Shown one piece after another: positions 8,104 to 16,213 of a stretch of DNA of 36,917 nucleotides. Under the pieces are notes generated by a model, which saw only the letters and a program-made list of their open reading frames with translations, was not told the origin of the DNA and made no database searches. This DNA is from Bacteroidales bacterium (GTDB lineage Bacteria; Bacteroidota; Bacteroidia; Bacteroidales; UBA932), in assembly GCA_017464245.1 (NCBI GenBank), contig JAFUDV010000059.1, positions 1-36,917 on the forward strand. The letters run 5' to 3'. The position numbers were made by a program, and so were the translations under genes. Each line of letters starts with the position of its first letter. The stretch's first letter is position 1.

Positions 8104-9468
8104 ATGGGAGCATTCCACGCATATGACATCCGCGGCATCTACGGCAAGGACTGGGACCGCGAGACCGCCTACAAGGTCGGATATTTCATTCCCCGCCTGC
8201 TGAAGGCCGACAAGGTGCTGGTGGGCCGCGACTGCCGCGTCTCCTCTCCGGAGATCCACGATGCGGTCGTCCAGGGCATCAACGACGCCGGTGCCGACGT
8301 CCATGACATCGGCCTGAGCTCCACTCCGATGGTCTATTTCGGGACGGCCAACTACGGCTTCGACGCCTCCGTCCAGATCACGGCCTCGCACAACGCCGCG
8401 CCGTACAACGGGATGAAGGTGTCCACGACCGACGCCCAGGCCGTCGGCTACGACGCCGGCCTCAAGCAGATCAAGGCCTGGATCGAGGAAGGCGTCCCCA
8501 CTCCCGTGGCGGAAAAGCGCGGCAAGGTGTACCGCAAGGAGATCCTCGCCGACTACCTGGCATTCATGCGCAAGTTCAAGAAGGACCTTTCCGGGATCAC
8601 CATCGCCATGGACCTTTCCAACGGCATGTCCAACCTGTTCGCCAAGGAGATTTTCGGAACGGGTGAGAACATCCACTACCTGTTCGACACCCTGGACGGC
8701 CGCTTCCCCAACCACGAGCCCAATCCCCTCATCGAGGCCAACGTCGTTCCCCTGGAGAACCTCGTCCGCGAAGTGAAGGCCGACGCCGGCGTCATCTACG
8801 ACGGCGACGCGGACCGCGTGGTCTTCGTCGATGAGAAGGGCGGCTTCATCTCCCCCGACCTGCTGATTGCCCTGATGGGCCGCTACTATGTGAACGAGCG
8901 GGGCCTCAAGGGCATCGTCCTGCAGGACATCCGTTCCTCCAAGGCGGTGGGCGAATATCTCGAACCCATGGGCTGCAAGATGTACACCTGGAAGGTGGGC
9001 CGGGCCTTCGCGGCGGCCAAGCTGCGGGAGATCGACGGTGTCTGGGGCGGCGAACTCGCCGGACATTTCTACTTCCGCGACTTTTTCTACAGCGACAGCG
9101 GCCTCCTCGCCTCGATGATCGTGCTCGGCATCGTCGCCGACCTCAAGAAGGAAGGCAAGACCCTGAGCCAGGCCATCGCCGGGATCGTCCGCTACAGGAA
9201 CTCCGGCGAGATCAACTACCGGGTCGAGGACAAGCAGGGCGCGATGGACGCCGTGAAGGAGCACTTCCTGGCGGCGGAGAAGGCCACGGCCTTCATGGAT
9301 TTCGACGGCTACCGGATCGAGTTCCCCGACTGGTGGCTGAACATCCGCCCCTCCAACACCGAACCCTATCTGCGCTTCCTGTGCGAAGCCACCTCCGACG
9401 AGCTGCTCCGAAGCAAGATCGCCGAGGTGGACGACTTGCTGAAAACCCGATTCGGCGCAACACGGTAA
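8104..9468 (+). CDS. Phosphomannomutase/phosphoglucomutase
   Basis: Alpha-D-phosphohexomutase superfamily enzyme that interconverts hexose 6- and 1-phosphates (mannose and/or glucose), supplying sugar nucleotides for envelope glycans. 454 aa. The phosphoserine loop TASHN has catalytic Ser95. The Mg-binding loop DGDADR is at 233-238. The sugar-specificity loop is GGELAGH, and the C-terminal phosphate-binding loop is RPSNTEPYLR. The start at 8104 (MGAFHAYDIRG) matches the family; an upstream in-frame extension to 8023 would overlap def and is rejected. GGELAGH rather than GEEMSGH leans toward the phosphomanno-type subgroup, but the substrate is not certain. Confidence 0.92.
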   Translation: MGAFHAYDIRGIYGKDWDRETAYKVGYFIPRLLKADKVLVGRDCRVSSPEIHDAVVQGINDAGADVHDIGLSSTPMVYFGTANYGFDASVQITASHNAAPYNGMKVSTTDAQAVGYDAGLKQIKAWIEEGVPTPVAEKRGKVYRKEILADYLAFMRKFKKDLSGITIAMDLSNGMSNLFAKEIFGTGENIHYLFDTLDGRFPNHEPNPLIEANVVPLENLVREVKADAGVIYDGDADRVVFVDEKGGFISPDLLIALMGRYYVNERGLKGIVLQDIRSSKAVGEYLEPMGCKMYTWKVGRAFAAAKLREIDGVWGGELAGHFYFRDFFYSDSGLLASMIVLGIVADLKKEGKTLSQAIAGIVRYRNSGEINYRVEDKQGAMDAVKEHFLAAEKATAFMDFDGYRIEFPDWWLNIRPSNTEPYLRFLCEATSDELLRSKIAEVDDLLKTRFGATR

Positions 9469-9472
9469 TTTC

Positions 9473-10510
9473 ATGAAAATCAGACCTGTACTCATTACCC
9501 TATCCCTATTGGCACCCGTTCTGGCCTCCGCCCAGGAGAACCGGGACGCAGACTCGCTCCGGCATGATTTCGGCCGCATGAGCGTCGCATCCGCCCGCAG
9601 TACCTCCACCCCCTATGCCGACACGCTGGACACCGAAAACCCCAGCGTGAAGGTGGTTCTGTTCAGCAACGGGACCTACCGCTACATCAAGGATCCCAAG
9701 TCCCTGGCCGACGACAAGGTCTTCACCGAGAACTGGGACACCCGCAGCGTGAACCCCTACCACGACGAGAAAGCCCTTCCGGACCGCTTCTCCCTGTGGA
9801 TCGTGGATACGCTGGACTCCTACTGCTGCCCCAACAGGACGACGCCCTCCTCCAAATTCGGCTACCGGCACGGTCGCCGGCACCAGGGCATCGACCTGCC
9901 CTACCCCACCGGCACGCCGGTGTACGCCGCCTTTGACGGAAAGGTCCGCGTCTCCGATTACGTGGGCGGTTACGGCAACCTCGTCATCATCCGCCATGCG
10001 AACGGACTGGAGACCTACTACGGCCACATGTCCCGCCGCGACGTGGAACCCGGAACCTGGGTGAACGCGGGCGACGTGATCGGCCTCGGCGGCTCCACCG
10101 GCCGCTCCACCGGTCCGCACCTGCACTTCGAGACCCGTTACAAGGGCTACGCCTTCGACCCGAACTGGCTGATCGACTTCGAGACCGGGACCCTGCGTCA
10201 CCGGCTCCTCCGTTTCCGCAGCTGGTACTTCAACCCCAACAGCCGGTATGTCCAGAGTATCGACGACGAGGACGAAATCTTCCGGACGGACGAAGAAGAC
10301 CGCCTCCTGGCGGAGGAACAGGCCAAGAAGGAGGCTGCCGCCCGTGCCGCCGCGGAAGCGAAGGCCGTCAAGTATTATACGGTACGCTCGGGCGACACCC
10401 TCGGAAAGATCGCCAAGAAGAACCGGACCACCGTCCGGGCCCTGTGCCGCCTCAACGGCATCAAGGAAACCACCACCCTCCAGATCGGCAGACGACTGAG
10501 AGTAAGATGA
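9473..10510 (+). CDS. Secreted M23 peptidase with C-terminal LysM domain
   Basis: A 345-aa periplasmic or outer-membrane-facing peptidoglycan hydrolase. It has a Sec signal peptide (about 1-20, ending ASAQ). The M23 domain at about 125-235 has all zinc and catalytic residues: H137 and D141 (HQGID), H185, and HLH at 216-218 in GPHLHFE. An Ala/Glu/Lys-rich linker (about 270-298) precedes one LysM domain (about 299-345, YTVRSGDTLGKIAKKN). In contrast to the M23-like protein at 6172, this one looks catalytically competent. It is the last gene of the ruvX operon, 4 nt after the mutase stop, and is followed directly by a terminator. Confidence 0.93.
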   Translation: MKIRPVLITLSLLAPVLASAQENRDADSLRHDFGRMSVASARSTSTPYADTLDTENPSVKVVLFSNGTYRYIKDPKSLADDKVFTENWDTRSVNPYHDEKALPDRFSLWIVDTLDSYCCPNRTTPSSKFGYRHGRRHQGIDLPYPTGTPVYAAFDGKVRVSDYVGGYGNLVIIRHANGLETYYGHMSRRDVEPGTWVNAGDVIGLGGSTGRSTGPHLHFETRYKGYAFDPNWLIDFETGTLRHRLLRFRSWYFNPNSRYVQSIDDEDEIFRTDEEDRLLAEEQAKKEAAARAAAEAKAVKYYTVRSGDTLGKIAKKNRTTVRALCRLNGIKETTTLQIGRRLRVR

Positions 10511-10517
10511 TTATCGA

Positions 10518-10541
10518 AAGGGCCGCACGACTGCGGCCCTT
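10518..10541. terminator. Bidirectional terminator between convergent operons
   Basis: A perfect 10-bp inverted repeat (AAGGGCCGCA/TGCGGCCCTT) with a 4-nt loop. It lies in the 36 bp between the convergent M23/LysM and porin genes and can serve both strands. The T tracts are short (TTCATTTTC on the plus strand). Confidence 0.75.
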
Positions 10542-10546
10542 CATTT

Positions 10547-11932
10547 TCAGAACGAGAACTTCACCATCTGCTGGAGGCGGTGGTTCAGGACCCAATGGCC
10601 GGATTCATACAGGCCGCCGATATTGCGCCGGCCGTCGCCGAACCAGGCACCCGTGCAGTTGTACTCCAGGGAGAATGTCAGCCGGCCCAGGTTGTAGGCG
10701 ATGGTGGGCGTCGCACGGAAGGCACGCTGGATCGAACTGTCCGCGGAGGTGTTCATCCAGATGGAGTTCCGATAGTCGCTCAGTTCGTAATTGAACAGCG
10801 ACTTGGTGGTACCCAGCTGCTGCATGTATCCCAGCATGCACAGGAACTGGAACTTCCGTCCTGCCTGGAAAGACAGGAAAGAAGCCCAATCCTGCATGGG
10901 AGTATAGGTCATGGACAGGGTGTTCCAGTCGAAGGTGGCACCATAACCGGACAGGAGGTTCATGTGTTCGCCGGACTGGGCAAGGATGCTCTTGGCACGG
11001 ACCTGGAACGAGCCCGCCGTGAACTGGAGGAACACGAACGGAGAAACCGCGAAAAGGCGAGACGGGAGCGCGGACCGGGTTTCATAGTCATAGGTGAGTT
11101 CGCGCGCCTGGGCATCGACGACCTGGATGGACGGCGCTTCCCAGCCCGGTTTGATGGAAAACAGGTTCACACCCGCCCTTCCGAGAAAACCGCCCGTCTG
11201 CAGCGATACGCCCAGATACACTTCCGGAATCAGGCCATACTTCACAAAATCGGCGCTCTTGGTCGTCGCATAGGTTGTGACGGGCAGATACTGTTCTCTC
11301 CTTTCGTACCAGACGGGAGCGGTCGAATAAGACGGGCCCACCGGAAGATACTGCATCGGATACAGGATGCCGCCCGTCCAGGTGAACTTGCCCACCGTCC
11401 AGTGCGCCATGATCTGCGGACTCCGGTTGAAGGGATTGAACGGCGCCCCGGTTTCCAGGTTGGTGATGTGCGGCATGTCTGCGGCCATCGGATGCCAGGT
11501 CTGGCCCACATTCAGCCGCAGGTCGCCCAGCACCAGGTTGTCCCAAAGCATGCTCACATACGCCTGGCGCATGCGGAAAGTGGCCGTGGAGCCGCTCATG
11601 CAGTAGAAGTCGCCTTCCACGACACCGCTCACCTGGGTCTCGCCGATCCGGTAGCCCGAGATGTCCAGGCCCAGCCGGGTGGTCAGGGCCAGCATCCGGA
11701 AAGACGGGATGGCGTTCCCGTCCGTCCCGTCATCCTGGAGGCTTCTGTCCGCAGGCATGTAGAAATACAGGTCCTGGGTGCCGGCGTTCACCTTATGGGT
11801 GTCATAAACGGCATAGTTGCGGATGAAACCGTACAGCCTGAGTTTGGAGGGCGTCTCCTCCTGGGCAGCGCACACAACGCCCGGGCCCAGTGAAGAAAGG
11901 GCAGCTAGTAGCGACAGAACGATCTTTTTCAT
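10547..11932 (-). CDS. Outer-membrane beta-barrel porin, DcaP-like
   Basis: A 461-aa predicted outer-membrane channel. It has a Sec signal peptide (about 1-23), then alternating beta strands throughout, and a C-terminus ending in Phe (QMVKFSF), as expected for recognition by the BAM complex. The segments VGQTWHPM and GAPFNPFNRSPQ resemble DcaP-family trimeric porins, some of which pass dicarboxylates; I make this assignment from remembered family patterns. It is the last gene of the M49-like/DASS/porin group, starting 34 bp after the preceding porin. A role in passing the substrate of the DASS symporter is inference. Confidence 0.7.
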   Translation of the reverse strand: MKKIVLSLLAALSSLGPGVVCAAQEETPSKLRLYGFIRNYAVYDTHKVNAGTQDLYFYMPADRSLQDDGTDGNAIPSFRMLALTTRLGLDISGYRIGETQVSGVVEGDFYCMSGSTATFRMRQAYVSMLWDNLVLGDLRLNVGQTWHPMAADMPHITNLETGAPFNPFNRSPQIMAHWTVGKFTWTGGILYPMQYLPVGPSYSTAPVWYERREQYLPVTTYATTKSADFVKYGLIPEVYLGVSLQTGGFLGRAGVNLFSIKPGWEAPSIQVVDAQARELTYDYETRSALPSRLFAVSPFVFLQFTAGSFQVRAKSILAQSGEHMNLLSGYGATFDWNTLSMTYTPMQDWASFLSFQAGRKFQFLCMLGYMQQLGTTKSLFNYELSDYRNSIWMNTSADSSIQRAFRATPTIAYNLGRLTFSLEYNCTGAWFGDGRRNIGGLYESGHWVLNHRLQQMVKFSF

Positions 11933-11966
11933 ACGGATGGGGCCCGGGTGTTACGATAGTTTCCCG

Positions 11967-13013
11967 TCAGAAACGGATGTAGGACATGAACCAGAGTTCG
12001 TTGAACTGAGGCGTCGGCAGCAGCCTGTTGCTGTGATGACGGTACTCCAGCTGGAAATTCAGGTTCTTGTGGAGACGGAAATTCAGGCAGCCGGAATACA
12101 TGTCATGGCTGCTCTCGGCATTGCCGTCGGCACGGAATTCGTCCCACTTGGCATACACCTTCAGCCAGTCCGTGACGGGGATGCCCACCGTGACGTACAG
12201 GGCATCGGACGCACCGCTCTGCTCCTTCTCGCCGGAGAGGGCCGTCGCATATTCGGCGCGGACCGTCCAGTTGTCGAAATCATACTTCAGGCCGGCGCTG
12301 ATGCGCTCACGCTTGAGGACCATACCCGAACCGTTCACCCAGTTGCCCTTCCAGCCGAAAGCACCGAGATACAGACCCTTGACAGGCTGGATCTGGATGG
12401 TTCCGATGATGTCCTTTTCCTTGTTGGCGTCGGCCAGGTTGATGCCCTGGCCATTGTACAGGCCCAGCTGGTAGTGGATGAGCCGATACTGGCCGTCCGC
12501 CATCGGGAACAGGTCGCCCTGGACCTGGATGCCCTGGTCACGGCCGCCCATGTTGCCCTCGCCCAGACGGTCCCCCATGCCGGCGAATTTCTGCACCAGG
12601 AAGGAGAAGTCGCCCACGCCCACATCCCAGGGATTCATCGGGTTCTCGAAGGTGAAGGCACGCTTGAACTGGCCCAGCTTCACGGAGAACTCCTTGTACT
12701 TGGCCCATTCCACGTAGAAGTCCTTCACATGGGGGCTCGTCCCATTGGCCTGGAACTGGATACGGTATTTGAAGTCGTTGAAAATGCTGCCGTCCACATA
12801 CAGACGGATCAGCCGGCAGTTGAAACCGGGGCCGCCGTGGGCGCCTTCCTGGTCACTGTATTTGTAACCGCCGATGATGTAGCCGCCCACCTTGGGCTTG
12901 CTCATGAAATCGGACACCTTATAGCCGTATTCGGGTTTCCGGGTCTCCTGCGCAAAGGCGGAAAAACCGACCGCGGACAGGAGCGTCGCCAAGATAACGA
13001 GAGTCTTTTTCAT
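11967..13013 (-). CDS. Porin O/P-type outer-membrane channel
   Basis: 348 aa with a signal peptide (about 1-22, ending AFAQ) and a beta-barrel pattern. It resembles phosphate-selective porin O and P family proteins: RLYVDGSIFNDFKYRIQFQ, VEWAKYKEFSVKLGQFKRAFTFENP and the C-terminal LEYRHHSNR...FNELWFMSYIRF ending in Phe. 'Phosphate-selective' is a family name only; substrates vary widely in Bacteroidetes. It lies 18 bp downstream of the DASS symporter and 34 bp upstream of a second, unrelated porin, so both are probably made together with the transporter. Confidence 0.8.
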   Translation of the reverse strand: MKKTLVILATLLSAVGFSAFAQETRKPEYGYKVSDFMSKPKVGGYIIGGYKYSDQEGAHGGPGFNCRLIRLYVDGSIFNDFKYRIQFQANGTSPHVKDFYVEWAKYKEFSVKLGQFKRAFTFENPMNPWDVGVGDFSFLVQKFAGMGDRLGEGNMGGRDQGIQVQGDLFPMADGQYRLIHYQLGLYNGQGINLADANKEKDIIGTIQIQPVKGLYLGAFGWKGNWVNGSGMVLKRERISAGLKYDFDNWTVRAEYATALSGEKEQSGASDALYVTVGIPVTDWLKVYAKWDEFRADGNAESSHDMYSGCLNFRLHKNLNFQLEYRHHSNRLLPTPQFNELWFMSYIRF

Positions 13014-13031
13014 GGTCAGGATGAATGTGGG

Positions 13032-14477
13032 TTAAGCAAACGGGAAAAGCTTCGTAAGCCAGAAGTAACCGAGGATGAAGCCGATGAAGCCGATGATCAG
13101 GCCGACCTTGGTCATGTCCTTGGTCTCCACCATGCCGGTGGCGGACGCGATGGCGTTCGGAGGGGTGGAGATCGGGAAGAGCATCGCGATGGAGGCGCAC
13201 ACGGCGATGAAGATGATCATCGCGGAAGTGCCGCCCATGGCGAGGAACTGCGCGTTGTTGGCGGCCTCCGGGTCGGCCATGCCGTTCGCGACCACGATGA
13301 GGATCGGGATCAGCAGGGCGGCGGTGGCGGAGTTGGAGATGAAGTTGGAGAGCAGGTAGCACACCAGGCCGGCGACCACCAGGACCACCCAGACCTTCAT
13401 GCTGCCGAACGGGATCGCCTGGATGAGCACCTTCGCAAGACCGGTGTCCTGGAGGCAGTATCCGAGGCAGAATCCACCGGCGACCAGCCAGAGGACGTTC
13501 CAGTTGATTTCCTTGATCTCTTCCTTGCCGAACAGGCCGCAGGCGGTGAACACGCCCAGCGGGATGAGGGCCACGATGTTGGAGTTGATGTGGGTGATCT
13601 GCTCGGTCGCCCAGAGAAGGATCGTGCCGATGAAGGTGATCCACACCACATACAGCTTCCAGTCCTTCTTGTTGTTGCTTTCAGGGATCTCGAGGACGAG
13701 TTTCTTGGTCTTGAACGGGAAGAACACGCGCAGGAGGACCCACGCGATGAGGATCATGATGAGCACGTAGGGAATCATGTGCACGCACCATTCGCCGAAG
13801 GAGACGTCGATGCCGGCCTGCTCCAGGGCGCCCTTCGCCGTGGCGTTCGGAGGCGTGCCGATCGGGGTGCCGATACCGCCGAGGTTCGCGGCGACCGGGA
13901 TGGAGAGGGCGAGGCCCACCTTGCCCTTGTCGTCGGCCGGGAGCTTGGAAAGCACCGGGGTGAGGAGGGCGAGCATCATCGCGGCCGTCGCCGTATTGGA
14001 CATGAACATCGAGAACACGGAAATCATGAGCAGGAAGCCCAGGAGGACGATCTCAGGCTTGGTTCCGAACAGTTTCAGCAGGGCCCGGGCCAGGGTGACG
14101 TCCAGGCCGTACTTCTCCGCCATGATGGCGAGGACGAAGCCGCCCAGGAACAGCATGACCACCGGGTCGGCCATGGAGGACATGATGCGGGCGTAAGGGA
14201 CCAGGGTGCCGTACTGCGGGTCGCAGAACAGGCCGATGCCCTTGTTGGACACGGTCAGGAGGGAGAGGACGATCACCAGAAGGGAGGTGCTCCAGTTCGG
14301 GATAATCTCAAAGATCCACATCAGGGCGGCGAACACGAAGAGGGCGATCACACGCTGCTGGACGACAGTCAGGGCCTCGATGCCGTAGAACGACACCGGG
14401 ACAGCCCAAAGGAAGATAGTGACAAGGAGTACGAGCGGAAGCGCAACGCAGTACTTGAAATTGAATTTCTTAGCCAT
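13032..14477 (-). CDS. DASS (SLC13) family Na+-coupled anion symporter
   Basis: 481-aa inner-membrane transporter of the divalent anion:Na+ symporter family, which carries dicarboxylates, citrate, sulfate or phosphate. About 11-14 membrane segments plus two re-entrant hairpins are predicted. The paired substrate/Na+ motifs of the inverted repeat are visible: SNT at 160-162 (MSNTATAAM) and SNS at 381-383 (ISNSATAAL), with GIGTPIGTPPN in between and the second SxTPPN loop (PISTPPNAIA) near residue 440. Second-motif SNS instead of SNT is a small variation. It lies between the M49-like lipoprotein gene (12 bp upstream) and the two porin genes. The substrate cannot be assigned from sequence; a C4-dicarboxylate is my best guess. 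Confidence 0.9.
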   Translation of the reverse strand: MAKKFNFKYCVALPLVLLVTIFLWAVPVSFYGIEALTVVQQRVIALFVFAALMWIFEIIPNWSTSLLVIVLSLLTVSNKGIGLFCDPQYGTLVPYARIMSSMADPVVMLFLGGFVLAIMAEKYGLDVTLARALLKLFGTKPEIVLLGFLLMISVFSMFMSNTATAAMMLALLTPVLSKLPADDKGKVGLALSIPVAANLGGIGTPIGTPPNATAKGALEQAGIDVSFGEWCVHMIPYVLIMILIAWVLLRVFFPFKTKKLVLEIPESNNKKDWKLYVVWITFIGTILLWATEQITHINSNIVALIPLGVFTACGLFGKEEIKEINWNVLWLVAGGFCLGYCLQDTGLAKVLIQAIPFGSMKVWVVLVVAGLVCYLLSNFISNSATAALLIPILIVVANGMADPEAANNAQFLAMGGTSAMIIFIAVCASIAMLFPISTPPNAIASATGMVETKDMTKVGLIIGFIGFILGYFWLTKLFPFA

Positions 14478-14489
14478 TATCGAATCGTT

Positions 14490-16088
14490 TTATCTCTCAT
14501 ACTTGAAACGGATGTCCACGGGGATGCTCTCCAGCCCAAGGGAGACGACGTCGGCCTCGATGGCCGGACCCACCACGGCGTATTTCTTCACGAAGGCGCG
14601 GGCGGCGTCGATGTCGCCGAGGGCCTGGATCCGGAGGATCTCGGCGCCCAGGGTCTCGATGGCCTGCATCGTCTTCTCATAGTCGATGGCATACTTGCCG
14701 GAGGCCTTGCGCGTCATCGCGCCGTTCTCCATCAGGTAGTTATAGACGGCGATGTTGGCCTCGCCGGTCGGGTCGGCCGTGCCGAAGCGGGCGGAACGGA
14801 TGACGTTGGCGATGAAGGTCGCGAGGACATCCTCCCGCTGGATAAGCGCGGGGATGCGGAAAGCAGACACTTCCGTGGCGCAAAGCCAGGTGCCCAGCAC
14901 GTTGGACTTGGCCTTCTCGATGATGAGGGCTTCGTTGCCGAGGGCTTCGGCCACGGTCCCCTTTCCGTTGACGGTCTCCTTGACGCCCAGTCCCTTCGCG
15001 ATCTCACGGAAGACGATGTTCCAGTAGAAGGCGCTGGCGTCCAGATGGGCCTGGTAGGCGCCCTCGAACAGGGTCATGCCCACCGGGAACACGGTGCGGT
15101 TGAATTTCTCGCGGATGATGTTGTCGAACAGGATGGTGCGGGTGCCCAGTTCCTCCTGGACCTTTGCATCATACGGGAAATTGATGGCGATCACCTTGAA
15201 GCCGGCGTTCGTGTAGCCGCCGTAATAGATGACGTTGCAGGAGAAGATGTCGGACTCGCCGCCCGGAACGAACTGATGGAAGGCCGGGTCGCCGGGAAGC
15301 ATCGACTGGAATTCCGGAAGACGGGCGGAGAGGGCGTTGAGTTCCTCCGTGCGCTTGAGGTTCTTCAGGAGCACATAGGCGCCGTAGGAGTTCTTCACGC
15401 CGTACAGGGCGTCATCGACGGCCTCGTTCGGTCCGATCACCAGGTCCATCTTGCTGTCGGTCATCTCCAGCCAGGCCTTGTCGCTCGCGTAGTAGTCGTC
15501 GGACTGCAGACCCTCGATCTTCTTGAGAAGGTAATCGCGGACGCTCTCCTTGATGGTGATGTCGGCAGCGGCCTTCAGGTAGTTGGAAATCTTCCCGATG
15601 GAAGCGGCATAGGCGTCATGGTACCAGACGGTCTTCAGCGAGTTCCCGTCACGGACGATGAGCGTGTAGGGGCTCATCTTGTCCGGGTCGGCGAAGGCGG
15701 CGAATTCCTCGGTGGTCATGTCGGCCGGATAGAAACGGCCGCCGGCCGGCTTGGGGCCGAAGCCCTCCACGAAAGGCTTGCCGTCGATGCGGTCCCAGGG
15801 ACCGTAGTTGATCTCGGCGTAATACTTGGCAGCCGGATCGGCGAGGGAAGCCAGGAAGGATTCCTTGTCACCGAAATTCTGCTGCCAGTAGATGTTGTCC
15901 ACCTCGTCCGCGGCAAAGCGGTACAGGTTCAGGACCTCCTTTCCGTTGTCGGTGATGTCCGAAAGGTCCGGAGCGGGGATCGTCACCACTGCATAGTTCT
16001 CCATCAGGCGGGCTGCCTTGGTCCGGTGCTGGCCGCAGGAAACGGCGAGAAGGGCGAGAAGAACCCATGCGAAAGTCAGTTTTTTCAT
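14490..16088 (-). CDS. M49 (DPP III-like) family lipoprotein without zinc ligands
   Basis: 532 aa with a lipoprotein signal peptide, lipobox LAVSC and acylated Cys18. The rest matches the Bacteroidetes/plant branch of the peptidase M49 (dipeptidyl peptidase III-like) family: NIVFREIAKGLG (357-368), NGKGTVAEAL, then IEKAKSNVLGTW (390-401). In relatives these regions read HExxHGxG and EExxAD and bind zinc. Here the two His are Arg361 and Lys365, and the ligand Glu is Lys392, while Glu362 is kept. The fold is therefore retained but metal binding should be lost. The start at 16088 is chosen for the signal peptide; the frame is open to 16325 inside gdhA. It is the first gene of the DASS/porin unit. 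Confidence 0.8.
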   Translation of the reverse strand: MKKLTFAWVLLALLAVSCGQHRTKAARLMENYAVVTIPAPDLSDITDNGKEVLNLYRFAADEVDNIYWQQNFGDKESFLASLADPAAKYYAEINYGPWDRIDGKPFVEGFGPKPAGGRFYPADMTTEEFAAFADPDKMSPYTLIVRDGNSLKTVWYHDAYAASIGKISNYLKAAADITIKESVRDYLLKKIEGLQSDDYYASDKAWLEMTDSKMDLVIGPNEAVDDALYGVKNSYGAYVLLKNLKRTEELNALSARLPEFQSMLPGDPAFHQFVPGGESDIFSCNVIYYGGYTNAGFKVIAINFPYDAKVQEELGTRTILFDNIIREKFNRTVFPVGMTLFEGAYQAHLDASAFYWNIVFREIAKGLGVKETVNGKGTVAEALGNEALIIEKAKSNVLGTWLCATEVSAFRIPALIQREDVLATFIANVIRSARFGTADPTGEANIAVYNYLMENGAMTRKASGKYAIDYEKTMQAIETLGAEILRIQALGDIDAARAFVKKYAVVGPAIEADVVSLGLESIPVDIRFKYER

Positions 16089-16118
16089 ATTTGTTATGCT
16101 TGATTCCAATTTATCTGA

Positions 16119-16126
16119 CAAAGGTA
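16119..16126 (-). promoter_or_regulatory. -7 box for the M49-like/DASS/porin operon
   Basis: Minus-strand TACCTTTG, 30 bp before the ATG at 16088. No good TTTG -33 box is seen at 19-21 bp. The gdhA terminator ends just upstream, so this should be a separate transcription unit. Confidence 0.6.
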
Positions 16127-16161
16127 ACATTTCTTCTCGGAAATACCTTGAAAATAAGCAC

Positions 16162-16194
16162 AAAAAAGACCCGGCACAAGCGGTGCGCCGGGTC
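16162..16194 (-). terminator. Terminator of gdhA
   Basis: Perfect 8-bp arms GACCCGGC/GCCGGGTC (16168-16175 and 16187-16194), followed on the minus strand by six T (16162-16167). It lies 20 bp past the gdhA stop. Confidence 0.85.
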
Positions 16195-16213
16195 CGGTTG
16201 AAGTATTTCAAGT

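Noticed and set aside
11817-16103. A 1,428-codon open frame on the plus strand opposite the porin, DASS and M49-like genes.
   Set aside because: It is antisense to four recognisable genes, rich in His, Asp, Glu and Val as expected from mirrored GC-rich codons, and has no domain.
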